From Salinibaculum sp. SYNS191 (lineage in GTDB: Archaea; Halobacteriota; Halobacteria; Halobacteriales; Haloarculaceae): 64,000 nucleotides of DNA. The position numbers and the translations under genes were made by a program. Location of the stretch: contig NZ_CP147838.1 of NCBI RefSeq assembly GCF_037338445.1, forward strand, positions 372,001-436,000, written 5' to 3'. Under the pieces are notes generated by a model. That model was not told the DNA's origin. It saw only the letters and a program-made list of their open reading frames with translations, and searched no databases. This document shows positions 1 through 7,881 of this stretch, piece after piece (within the stretch, counting starts at the first letter, position 1; every line of letters begins with the position of its first letter).

Positions 1-1
1 G

Positions 2-361
2 CCGACGCTGGTGGAGGCCGAGATGTACCGGCTCGGACCGCACACGACGGTCGACGACCCGTCGGTCTACCGCGAGGACGCTGAGGTCGAGCGGTGGCGC
101 GAGCGGGACCCGATACCGCGGCTGGAGCGGTTCCTGCGCGACCGGGGGTTGCTGGACGACGAGGAGATAGACGCGCTGGAGGAGCGCATCGCCGAGGAAG
201 TCGCAGAGATGGTCGACAGGGCGGAGTCCTACGAGGCCGACCCGACGGAGATGTTCGAGTACACCTACGCCGAACAGACGCCGCGACTGCGCGAGCAACA
301 GGCGTACTTCGAGCGCTTGCGGGAGCGTCACCCCGACGAGACCTTCCGCCAGGACGAATGA
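2..361 (+). CDS. TPP-dependent dehydrogenase E1 component, alpha subunit (3' end only)
   Basis: Only the last 119 codons are present; the gene begins before the window. Visible residues include a 'YRLGPHTT' motif followed by 'DDPSVYR' and a charged helical tail, which is the C-terminal signature of the alpha subunit of pyruvate/branched-chain 2-oxoacid dehydrogenase E1. That subunit uses thiamine pyrophosphate for oxidative decarboxylation of 2-oxoacids. The substrate cannot be deduced from the tail. The next gene overlaps its stop by four bases (ATGA) and is not an E1 beta subunit, so either the beta subunit lies elsewhere or the gene order differs from the usual pdhA-pdhB. Confidence 0.85.
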   Translation, partial: PTLVEAEMYRLGPHTTVDDPSVYREDAEVERWRERDPIPRLERFLRDRGLLDDEEIDALEERIAEEVAEMVDRAESYEADPTEMFEYTYAEQTPRLREQQAYFERLRERHPDETFRQDE

Positions 362-669
362 CCGGGGAACCGACAGCCAACGACGTCGACCCATACGACC
401 ACGTTCGCGCGACCGACCGGTCGTCGGTCCCGTCCGGCGTCTATCGGGTCGTCGGGACCGGTGACCCGGTGACGCTGGTGCGCGTGACCGACGCCGAGGG
501 TCGCCGGCGACACACCGGGCAGGTCGTTTCGGTTCCGGCGGCGACGCTGTCGGCGTCGTTCGACCCCGCCGAGAACCCGGACCAGGGATTCGCGATTCGT
601 GACCTGGTGGCCCCGTTCGTCACCGTCCCGCAGGCGGTGGCCTACTGGCTGCGTCGCCTGTTCCCCTAG
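358..669 (+). CDS. Conserved hypothetical haloarchaeal protein
   Basis: A 103-residue acidic protein that starts at an ATG overlapping the previous stop codon (ATGA), so it is probably translationally coupled to the E1 alpha gene. I do not recognise a named domain. The middle (about residues 25-55, 'SGVYRVVGTGDPVTLVRVTDA') looks like a small beta-rich fold. The C-terminus is basic and aromatic (ends 'YWLRRLFP'), which could be membrane-proximal. Its stop codon overlaps the convergent HD gene inside a shared CTAG. Function unknown. Confidence 0.7.
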   Translation: MTGEPTANDVDPYDHVRATDRSSVPSGVYRVVGTGDPVTLVRVTDAEGRRRHTGQVVSVPAATLSASFDPAENPDQGFAIRDLVAPFVTVPQAVAYWLRRLFP

Positions 670-1490
670 AGTTCGATGCGCTCGACTATCTGGCCGTCCT
701 CCTCGTGCGTGTTGAGCGCGACGATGCGGATGTCGTCTTCAAGCCCCGAGTCGTGGAGTTTCGCCTTCAGGAGGTTGTCGACCTGGTAGACGCCGGCGGC
801 GTTGTTCATCTGAATCTCGACGAGGACGGGCTTGTCGTCGCCCTCGTGGAGCGTGACCCGCTCGATGGCCTGACTGGAGACGGTGTTGATGCCGCGGCCG
901 CCGCGCTCGTAGGGGATGCGCGAGCGCCCCCGTTCCATGTCGAGCGCGTCCGCCACGCGGACGACGCCGGCCTCCAGCGTGAGCGGTTCTTCCTCGGTGT
1001 GGTGACAGAGGATCGCGTGCAGGACCTCCCCCTTCATCCGGATGCGGTCGCCAGTGTCGTAGAACTCGGGGAGAAAGCGGTCGAGGACGTCCGCGGCCAG
1101 CGGGATAGAGTAGTAGGGGTGTTCGTCGCGGTGGACGATGTGGCCGATGTCGTGCAGGACTGCCGCGAGCGCGATGATGACCGACTCGTCGGCCTCGTCG
1201 AGTCCCTGCTGGCGCGCGCCGTCGAACTCGACGTCGCCGCGTTTCAGCAGGTCGTACAGACACAGCGCGCGATTGCGGACGATGCTGATGTGCTTGCGCC
1301 CGTGGTCGTTGTACCGCTTGCGGACCACCGGATTGACGTTCTGTGCTTCCAGGTAGGCGTGTATCTCCTCGTCTGCGTCGACGGCGTCCAGGACGGCGTT
1401 GAGACGCTCGTCGGGGAACGCGTGGTCGGCGGCGGCGTCGTACACCCGGCCGCCGGAGGAATCCGACGCTGCGGAGTTCTCGTCGCTCAT
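666..1490 (-). CDS. HD-domain metal-dependent phosphohydrolase
   Basis: 274 residues. The HD superfamily pattern is visible: 'GRKHISIV' (first His), the 'LHDIGH' doublet near residue 113, a later 'CHHTEEE' and an Asp in 'VADALDMERGR'. These together form a divalent-metal site. HD enzymes hydrolyse nucleotides or phosphomonoesters, but the substrate cannot be told here. The N-terminal 20 residues are low-complexity and Ser/Asp-rich. The gene is monocistronic and convergent with the preceding small gene, with stops overlapping by four bases. Confidence 0.85.
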   Translation of the reverse strand: MSDENSAASDSSGGRVYDAAADHAFPDERLNAVLDAVDADEEIHAYLEAQNVNPVVRKRYNDHGRKHISIVRNRALCLYDLLKRGDVEFDGARQQGLDEADESVIIALAAVLHDIGHIVHRDEHPYYSIPLAADVLDRFLPEFYDTGDRIRMKGEVLHAILCHHTEEEPLTLEAGVVRVADALDMERGRSRIPYERGGRGINTVSSQAIERVTLHEGDDKPVLVEIQMNNAAGVYQVDNLLKAKLHDSGLEDDIRIVALNTHEEDGQIVERIEL

Positions 1491-1532
1491 GTACCGCGTA
1501 GATGTGTCGCCGGCAAAAAAGGGCTGCCCCGG

Positions 1533-2009
1533 TCAGTCGGCCGCTTCCGCCGCCGCTTCGAGTTCGTCGTAGTCCGGTTCGACGCCCGCGTCGTCGGTGA
1601 CCCAGGCGTAGGAGACGACGCCGTCGGAGTCGACGACGAAGACGGCGCGCTTGGCGATGTGCTCGACGCCGAGGTGGTCGAAGTTCATCGAGATGTCGTA
1701 GGCGTCGATGAGGTCACGCGTGGAGTCGCTGATGAGGTCGAAGTCGAGCCCGAGCTGGTCGCGGAACTCGTTGAGTGCGAAGGGCGTGTCGACGCTGACG
1801 CCGTAGACGGTCGCCCCGACGTCCTCGAAGGCCGCCAGGCGGTCGTCGAAGGTGTTCATCTCGTGACTGCAGACGCTGGTGAACGCGCCCGGGAAGAACG
1901 CGAGCACGAGCGGGCCGTCGCCGACCCGTTCCGAGAGCGTGAACTCCTCGATGTCGCCGTTCGCGAGCGGTGCTGTGAAATCCGGGGCCTCGTCGCCTTC
2001 TGTGACCAT
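1533..2009 (-). CDS. Peroxiredoxin (AhpC/TSA family, one-cysteine type)
   Basis: 158 residues from the ATG at 2009, preferred over an upstream in-frame start because the family N-terminus 'EGDEAPDFTAP' follows directly. The peroxidatic site 'FFPGAFTSVC' is intact and its Cys is the only cysteine in the protein. A resolving Cys must therefore come from elsewhere, or the enzyme works by a one-Cys mechanism. It should reduce H2O2 or organic hydroperoxides in the cytoplasm. The gene is divergent from tatA, and a TATA-like element (CTTACC on the minus strand) lies about 25 nt upstream. Confidence 0.88.
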   Translation of the reverse strand: MVTEGDEAPDFTAPLANGDIEEFTLSERVGDGPLVLAFFPGAFTSVCSHEMNTFDDRLAAFEDVGATVYGVSVDTPFALNEFRDQLGLDFDLISDSTRDLIDAYDISMNFDHLGVEHIAKRAVFVVDSDGVVSYAWVTDDAGVEPDYDELEAAAEAAD

Positions 2010-2108
2010 GCCCGCGAGTTCGAACGACGATGGTAAGCCAGTTCCGTCTCTCACCGCCTGTGTGAATATGTGTCAATTATACCGTCGGTGGCTTTATTCG
2101 AGCAAAAA

Positions 2109-2117
2109 GCCTATAAT
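2109..2117 (+). promoter_or_regulatory. TATA-like promoter element of tatA
   Basis: CCTATAATC lies 27-35 nt before the tatA ATG, the usual spacing for a short-leader or leaderless haloarchaeal transcript. A second AT-rich element (CTTTATTC) sits about 20 nt further upstream. Confidence 0.5.
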
Positions 2118-2143
2118 CGGGAGTAGGCAAAGGACAGATAGCA

Positions 2144-2419
2144 ATGGTAACAGTACCAGTACCGCTCTTCGGGCCAGTCCCGGGGGGGATGGAGATGGTC
2201 GTCATCCTGTTGATCGCCGTGTTGCTGTTCGGCGCGAACAAGATTCCGAAGCTCGCACGGTCGACGGGTGAGGCGATGGGAGAGTTCAAGAAGGGCCGTC
2301 AGGAAGTCGAACAGGAGCTCCAGGACCTCCAGGAGGGCGAGGTCGAAGCGAGTTCCGACGACGAGGGGCTCGACCTCTCGGACGACACCGACACTTCCAC
2401 GGAGTCCACGAGCAACTGA
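2144..2419 (+). CDS. tatA: Sec-independent protein translocase subunit TatA
   Basis: 91 residues. A short N-terminal stretch leads into one membrane helix (about residues 16-30), then the hinge and amphipathic helix 'GANKIPKLARSTGEAMGEFKKG', then an acidic disordered tail. This is the canonical TatA/E layout. TatA multimers form the pore of the twin-arginine pathway, which exports folded proteins and is heavily used by haloarchaea. At least three predicted Tat lipoproteins are encoded in this window (33.5, 49.3 and 52.0 kb). No tatC is adjacent. Confidence 0.92.
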   Translation: MVTVPVPLFGPVPGGMEMVVILLIAVLLFGANKIPKLARSTGEAMGEFKKGRQEVEQELQDLQEGEVEASSDDEGLDLSDDTDTSTESTSN

Positions 2420-2644
2420 CCGGCGAGTTCGACGGGCGCGCTCCCGGCGGGTGCCGTCGACGTCGCCACCTTTCTCTCCCCGCTGCGTCCCGAGTGACAA
2501 CGCCCGGCGTCGGCAGTCACGGGCGCACCGAACGTGCGCGAGAGCCTAGGAGACCGGCCCCGACTCGTAAACGCTTATGAGTGACGGCAGGCGAGGGTGA
2601 ACCAACGCGGAGACGCGCCACGTCCCGCGAACCGACTGATACCA

Positions 2645-3271
2645 ATGCCACTCCTCGTCGACGTCCGGCAACTGAGCGTCATCAACGACCTCATCCACCA
2701 GGGCGCAACGAACGTCGCCGCGTCGTTCAGCACGCTGGCCGGCGTCGAGACGACCATCGACATCCAGAGCATCGCGTTCGTCGACCCGGCGGACCTGGGG
2801 CGGGAAATCGGCACGGACGAGGTCTACGCGGCGACCATCGACCTCACCGAGCCACCCTACGGCTCGTTCATGCTGACGTTCTCGAACGAGACGGCGGCGC
2901 TCGTGGCCGAACTCGTGGCCGGGTCGCCAGTGGAGGGCGACATGACGAGCCTCCAGGAGAGCGCGCTCCAGGAGATGTGCAACATCTGCACGTCCGGCTT
3001 CATCGACGGGTTCGCGAACACGCTCGACACGACCATCGACATGGGGACGCCGGACCTGACGCAGACTGACGGCGCGGCGATTCTCGACTCCCAGCTCTCA
3101 CACGTCGACGACGAGAGCATCGCCATCGTCCTCGACTCGACCATTCGCGTCCCGGAGCAGGGCCGGGAACTGGAACTGCACGTCTACCTCGTGCCCGCGC
3201 CGGGGTCCTTCGTGAACCTCCTGGACCGCCTCGACGTCGAAGCAGACGGCGGGAGCGGGTCGACCCGGTGA
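2645..3271 (+). CDS. cheC: CheC-family chemotaxis phosphatase (copy 1)
   Basis: 208 residues. The start at 2645 (MPLLVDVRQL) is chosen because the downstream paralogue begins in the same way; a GTG at 2597 is also in frame. CheC dephosphorylates CheY-P. Each half of the protein can carry an S/D-x3-E-x2-N-x22-P active site. Here the C-terminal site is perfect (S106, E110, N113, P136), whereas the N-terminal one is degenerate (S..D..H in place of S..E..N). No other che or arl genes are nearby. Confidence 0.88.
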   Translation: MPLLVDVRQLSVINDLIHQGATNVAASFSTLAGVETTIDIQSIAFVDPADLGREIGTDEVYAATIDLTEPPYGSFMLTFSNETAALVAELVAGSPVEGDMTSLQESALQEMCNICTSGFIDGFANTLDTTIDMGTPDLTQTDGAAILDSQLSHVDDESIAIVLDSTIRVPEQGRELELHVYLVPAPGSFVNLLDRLDVEADGGSGSTR

Positions 3272-3350
3272 ACTGACCCGGGCCGACAGACGGCGGCGGT
3301 TCGACCGGGCAGTGCGTAACCTCTAACACGGTGCCCGGGGAACCGCCGGT

Positions 3351-4004
3351 ATGCCAATCCTCGTCGATATTCGCAAGCTGACGATAATCGGCAAGCTCAT
3401 CCAGCACGGGGCGAGCAACGTCGCCTCGTCGCTGTCGACGATGGCGGGTATCGACGCGGACGTGAAGATAAAGAGCCTCTCCTTCGTCCAGCCGGGGGAC
3501 ATCGCGACGGAGATGGGCGAGGGCGAGATGTACCACGCGAACATCCGCCTCACCGAGCCACCGTACGGCGTCTTCGTGATGACCTTCGACGACCACACGG
3601 CCGCGGAGATAGCCGAGCACATGACCGGTGAATCCGCCGACGACGGCCTCGACCAGATGCACGAGAGCGCGCTCCAGGAGGTGTGCAACATCCTCACCTC
3701 GGGCTTTATCGACGGCATCGCGAACACGCTGGAGACGACCATCGACATGGAGACGCCCCACCTGGAGCGGGCGGACACGGAACAGATAGCGGACCGGACG
3801 CTCTCGCACATTCATCAGGACTCGCTGTCTATCGTGCTGGACTCGGTCGTCGACCTGGCCGACGAAGACACCGAGTTCCAGCTTCACATCTTCCTGATTC
3901 CGGACCCCGGCTCCTTCGTCAACGTCATCGACAAACTCGACGTCGAGGAGATACGCGCGAAGGAATCCATCGGCGGACTCCACGACGAAGACCGAGCATT
4001 TTGA
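3351..4004 (+). CDS. cheC: CheC-family chemotaxis phosphatase (copy 2)
   Basis: 217 residues, a tandem paralogue of the preceding gene. As in copy 1, only the C-terminal catalytic site is intact (S106, E110, N113, P136, at the same residue numbers). The N-terminal site is lost (T..K..Q). The first 30 residues and the region around 'SGFIDG' are nearly identical between copies, while the loops differ. It may form a heterodimer with copy 1 or act on a different response regulator. The 79-bp gap between the copies contains its own TATA-like stretch (GTAACCTCTAAC), so expression may be separate. Confidence 0.88.
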   Translation: MPILVDIRKLTIIGKLIQHGASNVASSLSTMAGIDADVKIKSLSFVQPGDIATEMGEGEMYHANIRLTEPPYGVFVMTFDDHTAAEIAEHMTGESADDGLDQMHESALQEVCNILTSGFIDGIANTLETTIDMETPHLERADTEQIADRTLSHIHQDSLSIVLDSVVDLADEDTEFQLHIFLIPDPGSFVNVIDKLDVEEIRAKESIGGLHDEDRAF

Positions 4005-4029
4005 GAGGGTGGGGCTGTCACCCACGTGT

Positions 4030-4506
4030 ATGTCGTTGCTCAACGCCGGTGTGTACGTCGTCCACCTCCTGTTTGCCGCGCTGTGGACCGGAAGTGTGCT
4101 GTTCGCATGGTACGTCGTCCTCCCGCTCGCGCGCGACGGGAACCTGAACGCGAGTCCGCTCGGGACCGTCGCCGGGAAACTGACGACGATCTCCCGCGCG
4201 AGCGCCGCAGTGTTGTTCCTGACGGGCGGACACATGGCCGCCGCCGCGGCTGGCTACACCGTCGAGTCGCTGACCGGTACCACGCAGGGTCACCTCGTCA
4301 TCGCGATGATAGTCCTGTGGTTCGGACTCGCCGGGCTGGTCGAGGTCGGCACCAGTAAACTCACCGACGGAACCGGACGCGACAAGGTGCGAGAGCCCGC
4401 CCACGAGGCGACGCGGTTCTTCCAGGTCGGGGCGGTCTTCGCCGTCCTGCTCCTCGTGGATGCGGGGCTCATCATCTCCAGTCGCATGGGTATCTTCCTG
4501 CTCTGA
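4030..4506 (+). CDS. Four-helix membrane protein, CopD-like
   Basis: 158 residues from the ATG at 4030; an upstream in-frame start at 4009 adds a non-family extension. Four hydrophobic helices are apparent, with 'HLLFAALWTGSVLFAWYVVLP' in helix 1 and 'LTGGHMAAAAAGY' after helix 2. This layout resembles the copper-resistance D (CopD) and related small-membrane-protein families, with possible metal or haem His ligands. Assignment to transport is inference. The gene is convergent with the GMC oxidoreductase, six bases apart. Confidence 0.7.
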   Translation: MSLLNAGVYVVHLLFAALWTGSVLFAWYVVLPLARDGNLNASPLGTVAGKLTTISRASAAVLFLTGGHMAAAAAGYTVESLTGTTQGHLVIAMIVLWFGLAGLVEVGTSKLTDGTGRDKVREPAHEATRFFQVGAVFAVLLLVDAGLIISSRMGIFLL

Positions 4507-4512
4507 GGGCGG

Positions 4513-6156
4513 TCAGAGGTCCGCGTCGAGGTAGTCGGCTGCCTTCAGCGCGAGCGCCGCGATGGTCAGCGTCGGGTTCATCGCCCCCGAGGTGACGAAC
4601 ACGCTGCTGGACGCGACTGTGAGGTTTCGAACGTCGTGGGTCCGCAGGCGCGGGTTCACGACGCTCGCATCCGGGTCCGTCCCCATCCTGGTCGTCCCCA
4701 TGTGGTGGTAAGCAGGCCCTGTGTCCTCGGGGCCGACGGTCCAGCCGACGTCGACGCCCAGTTCGGAGAGGACAGCGTGCTGTATCTCGTTGGCCCGCCG
4801 GAGCGTCCGCTCGGTCCGGGCGTCCAGCGACCAGTGGATGTCGGGGACCGGGTTCCCGTGGTCGTCCGTCGTCGACGTGTCGAGGGTGACGCGGTTCGTC
4901 TTCTGTGGGCGCTGACCGACCAGCCCGCCCATCGCGATGGAGTGGCCGTAGGCCTCCCGCAGCGACGCCAGCAGGTCGTCGCCCCACTCCTCGCCGTTCA
5001 GGGCCAGCTCGACCGGCGACGGCCCCGCGTAGTTGAAGAACTCCAGTTTCATCGGCGCAAAGTTGTCGTCTGACGCCGGAACGACCTCGGTGCCGTCCGC
5101 ACGCGTCACCGCCTGCCCGGGGTCGTCGTAGAACTGGTGGGTCTCGCTGGTCAGGAAGCCGATGTGGTTCTGCCTGGTGCGGCGGTCGAGGGTCCCGCCA
5201 GCGCCCGCGAACAGGTGCTCCATGAAATAGTGTCCGACGAGGCCGCTGCTGTTCGCCAGCCCGTCGGGATGGTCATCGTTTTCGGAGAGCAACAGCAGGC
5301 GGGGAATCTCGACGCCGCCCGCTGCGAGGACGAACTGCCGCGCTTCCTGGCGGTACGTCTCCCCGTCCGGCGTCGCGTACTCCGCTGCGGTGACGCGCTC
5401 GCCGCCGTCCTCCGTCAGGAGTCGCTGGACCGGGACCCGGTCGATGACGCGCGCGCCGGCCTCGACTGCTCTGTCGACGTGGACGTCCGCGCTGTACTTC
5501 GCGCCGGAGGGGCAGACTGGCTGGCACGTCCCGTACCCGACGCAGGGGCTCCGGCCGTCGTAGGCCTCCGAGTTGCGCGCGTTGGGGACCGAGTGCATCG
5601 CGATACCGAGGCGTTCGCAGGCGTCGGCGAACAGCGAGTCGCTGTAACTCGGCGGGAACGCGGGCATCGGGAACGGTTCGTCCCGGGGCGGCGCGAACGG
5701 GTTGTCGTCCGCGCCGGCGACGCCCAGTTCCCGCTCCGCGTCGGCGTAGTACCCCCGGATGTCGTCGTAGTCCACCGGCCAGGCCGGGTCGCCGCCGGTT
5801 CCCGCCGCGCCCGAGAAGTCAGACTCGTGCAGGCGCATCACCATCGCCTGCCAGTGCAGCGTCGACCCGCCGACGCCCTTCACGCGGGCGACGTTCAGCG
5901 GGTAGTACCGCTCGCCGCTGGAAGTGTACCTGTCGCGCTCACCACCCATCTCCCAGACGTCCCCTTCGTCGTACGGTGGCCGGATGGCCCGCTCCATCCG
6001 GTTCGTGCGCTCCTCGAACGCGAATCTCGGTCCCGCTTCGAGAACGACGACCTCGTGACCGCGCTCGGCGAGCGTCGCCGCGACGAGCGCACCCGCCGGT
6101 CCCGCACCGACGATACAGACGTCCACCCGCGGTTCCGGCGCCCTGTCTCTCGCCAT
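4513..6156 (-). CDS. GMC-family FAD-dependent oxidoreductase
   Basis: 547 residues. The Rossmann FAD-binding motif 'VGAGPAGALVAATLAERG' is near residues 15-35 and is followed by 'VVLEAG'. The family signature 'HMGTTRMG' and the C-terminal 'GAMNPTLTIAALALKAADY' are present. A Cys-rich segment (C-x5-C-x3-C, around 'TCQPVCPSGAKYS') is typical of the gluconate 2-dehydrogenase-like branch. It likely oxidises an alcohol or sugar, but the substrate is unknown and no small gluconate-dehydrogenase subunit is adjacent. A DtxR-like palindrome lies 22-35 nt before the start codon, suggesting metal-dependent control. Confidence 0.88.
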   Translation of the reverse strand: MARDRAPEPRVDVCIVGAGPAGALVAATLAERGHEVVVLEAGPRFAFEERTNRMERAIRPPYDEGDVWEMGGERDRYTSSGERYYPLNVARVKGVGGSTLHWQAMVMRLHESDFSGAAGTGGDPAWPVDYDDIRGYYADAERELGVAGADDNPFAPPRDEPFPMPAFPPSYSDSLFADACERLGIAMHSVPNARNSEAYDGRSPCVGYGTCQPVCPSGAKYSADVHVDRAVEAGARVIDRVPVQRLLTEDGGERVTAAEYATPDGETYRQEARQFVLAAGGVEIPRLLLLSENDDHPDGLANSSGLVGHYFMEHLFAGAGGTLDRRTRQNHIGFLTSETHQFYDDPGQAVTRADGTEVVPASDDNFAPMKLEFFNYAGPSPVELALNGEEWGDDLLASLREAYGHSIAMGGLVGQRPQKTNRVTLDTSTTDDHGNPVPDIHWSLDARTERTLRRANEIQHAVLSELGVDVGWTVGPEDTGPAYHHMGTTRMGTDPDASVVNPRLRTHDVRNLTVASSSVFVTSGAMNPTLTIAALALKAADYLDADL

Positions 6157-6177
6157 CGTCCCCAGCTCGCTCGCGGA

Positions 6178-6191
6178 TTAGGCGAGCCTAA
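6178..6191. promoter_or_regulatory. DtxR/IdeR-like palindrome upstream of the GMC oxidoreductase
   Basis: TTAGGC-GA-GCCTAA is a perfect 6+6 inverted repeat. It resembles DtxR/IdeR/Idr-type boxes (TTAGG...CCTAA) known upstream of metal-responsive genes. It sits 22-35 nt before the minus-strand ATG at 6156, where the TATA element of a leaderless gene would be, so a bound repressor would block transcription initiation. Regulator identity is inference. Confidence 0.5.
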
Positions 6192-6221
6192 ACTTAGACG
6201 TTGGCTTTTCGCCGTGGCAAC

Positions 6222-6229
6222 CCTTTTGA
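6222..6229 (+). promoter_or_regulatory. TATA-like element of the alpha/beta hydrolase gene
   Basis: The T-rich element CCTTTTGA ends about 24 nt before the ATG at 6253. It is the only AT-rich element at the expected spacing on the plus strand of this divergent region. Confidence 0.4.
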
Positions 6230-6252
6230 GTGACAGGTGAGAGGGTCGACAC

Positions 6253-7140
6253 ATGTTCGACGCCAGCCCTGAGACCGTCGAGTTGCCAAACGGCGAGACG
6301 ATAGCGTACCGCGAGCGCGCGGGCGAGATTCCGGTGGTCCTGTTGCACGGCAACATGAGCGCCTCCGTCCACTGGGACGTCGTCTTCGAGCGGATGGACG
6401 ACAGATTCGCCCTCTACGCCATGGACCTCCGCGGATTCGGCGACTCCTCCTACGAGTCGGCCGCCGACTCCCTGGCGGACTTCGCCGAGGACGTGCCCCT
6501 GTTCGCGGACGCGATGGGACTGGACGACTTCCACCTCTGGGGGTGGTCCGCCGGTGCCGGCGTCGCGATGCAGGTGGCCGCCGACGTGCCCGAGCGGGTG
6601 AACCGCCTCGTCCTCATGTCGCCACCCAGCACGCAGGGACTGCCCGTCTACCAGAAGGACGAGAACCTCCAGCCCACCGACACCGTGCTGACGACCCGCG
6701 AGGAACTGGCCCAGGACCCCGTGTCCGTCGCCCCGGTGCTCCAGGCGCTGGAAGCACAGGACGCCGAGACGATGAAGGACATCTGGACGCAGGCCATCTT
6801 CGTCAACGGGACGCCCGAGGAGGAGCGGTTCGACCGCTATATCGACGCGACGCTGAAACAGCGGAATCTGCTCGACATCGACTACGCGCTGGTTCACTTC
6901 AACATCTCTCACGAGGACAACGGCGTCGAACCGGGCAGCGGCGAGGTGGACGACATCGACGCGCCGACGCTGGTGCTCCGCGGCGAGGACGACCTGGTCG
7001 TCACCCGTGCGATGTCCGAGCGGGTGACCGAGGAGATAGCCGACGCGCGCTACGTCGAACTGGCGGACTGCGGCCACGCGCCGGCCGTCGACGACCCCGA
7101 GCGTCTGCTGGACGAGGTGGAGGGATTCCTGACGGCGTGA
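6253..7140 (+). CDS. Alpha/beta-fold hydrolase
   Basis: 295 residues. The oxyanion motif 'LLHGN' is near residue 31. The nucleophile elbow 'GWSAGAG' gives Ser99. An Asp follows in 'LVLRGEDDLVV' and the catalytic His is in 'DCGHAPAVDD' close to the C-terminus, so the triad is complete. No signal peptide is seen, so it is probably cytoplasmic. Substrate unknown; the family includes esterases, haloperoxidase-like enzymes and C-C hydrolases. It is divergent from the GMC oxidoreductase and convergent with the next gene. Confidence 0.88.
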   Translation: MFDASPETVELPNGETIAYRERAGEIPVVLLHGNMSASVHWDVVFERMDDRFALYAMDLRGFGDSSYESAADSLADFAEDVPLFADAMGLDDFHLWGWSAGAGVAMQVAADVPERVNRLVLMSPPSTQGLPVYQKDENLQPTDTVLTTREELAQDPVSVAPVLQALEAQDAETMKDIWTQAIFVNGTPEEERFDRYIDATLKQRNLLDIDYALVHFNISHEDNGVEPGSGEVDDIDAPTLVLRGEDDLVVTRAMSERVTEEIADARYVELADCGHAPAVDDPERLLDEVEGFLTA

Positions 7141-7141
7141 C

Positions 7142-7786
7142 TCAGGCTGTCTCGAGACGGCGGTAGAGCACGTAAGAGTACGCCGTCGGGATGAGGGCCG
7201 CGAGCGCCAGCGGGGCGATGGCGAGTGCCGTGAAGTACTCGGGGAAGGGGACCGCGAGCAGGGCGACGAGGCCGGCGAGTTTGAACAGGACGCCGGACCG
7301 CTCGTTCGTCCGGGTCCAGACCGTCTCGCTGCTGAGCGTCCAGGGCGTCCGGATGCCCACGAACCAGTTCTGCCGGGCGTTCTCGACGACGTAGCCGAAG
7401 GTCACGGCGACGACTGACAGCACCGGTGCGAGAACCTGCGCGACGTCGAACCGGTAGCCGAGGTTGTAGCCGAGGACGAGCGCGTGGACGTACGCGAGGA
7501 TGCCGACGGTCACGACTGCGACGAGGTCGTAGTACCGTTCGAACTCGGCGAAGTTCTCGCCCAGCGGGTCCAGCCGCGGGATGGCTGCGAAGAGTCCGAC
7601 GACGAGCAGTCCCAGCACGGGCATCAGGGCGGCCGCGAGGGGCTTCGTGAGGTAGTCGTCCGGCTGGCCGCTGCCGTCGAAGTGGATTGCCATCTGCTCC
7701 GGCAGGTCCGGGTAGACGACCACCGACGCGACGCCGGTGAGCAGGACGATACCGAGTCCGACGAGCGTGCGACGGGTTGGGGACAT
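7142..7786 (-). CDS. SdpI/DUF1648-family membrane protein
   Basis: 214 residues from the ATG at 7786; a longer in-frame start at 7843 lacks membrane character. Helix 1 is followed by 'YPDLPEQMAIHFDGSGQPDDYLTKP', the DUF1648 signature, and then several membrane helices. A 'RNWFVGIRTPWTLSSETVW' segment is typical of SdpI-like immunity proteins. SdpI in Bacillus is the immunity/signalling partner of a killing factor. In haloarchaea the role is unknown, and no toxin-like gene is adjacent. Confidence 0.82.
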   Translation of the reverse strand: MSPTRRTLVGLGIVLLTGVASVVVYPDLPEQMAIHFDGSGQPDDYLTKPLAAALMPVLGLLVVGLFAAIPRLDPLGENFAEFERYYDLVAVVTVGILAYVHALVLGYNLGYRFDVAQVLAPVLSVVAVTFGYVVENARQNWFVGIRTPWTLSSETVWTRTNERSGVLFKLAGLVALLAVPFPEYFTALAIAPLALAALIPTAYSYVLYRRLETA

Positions 7787-7881
7787 CTGTGGGCACCTGA
7801 ACGTTGCATCGCCGTCTCGATAAAAGGGCCACGCGTGCTGCAACTGCTGTTACCGACCCCCAACGTTGAAGTAGGAGAATC

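Noticed and set aside
705..2036. A 443-codon plus-strand frame spanning the HD and peroxiredoxin genes
   Set aside because: It lies antisense to two genes with clear family motifs. Long antisense frames are expected in GC-rich DNA with biased third positions. Its translation has no recognisable motif.
2597..2644. Longer GTG start for the first CheC gene
   Set aside because: The paralogue starts with the same MPxLVD sequence as the ATG at 2645, and the extra 16 residues have no family character. The TATA-like GTAAACGCTTATG at about 2567-2579 leaves some doubt.
7142..7786. SdpI-like protein as immunity gene of a halocin/bacteriocin system
   Set aside because: No secreted toxin-like or processing gene lies next to it; neighbours are a hydrolase and an MscS channel. 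The family is widespread without toxins.
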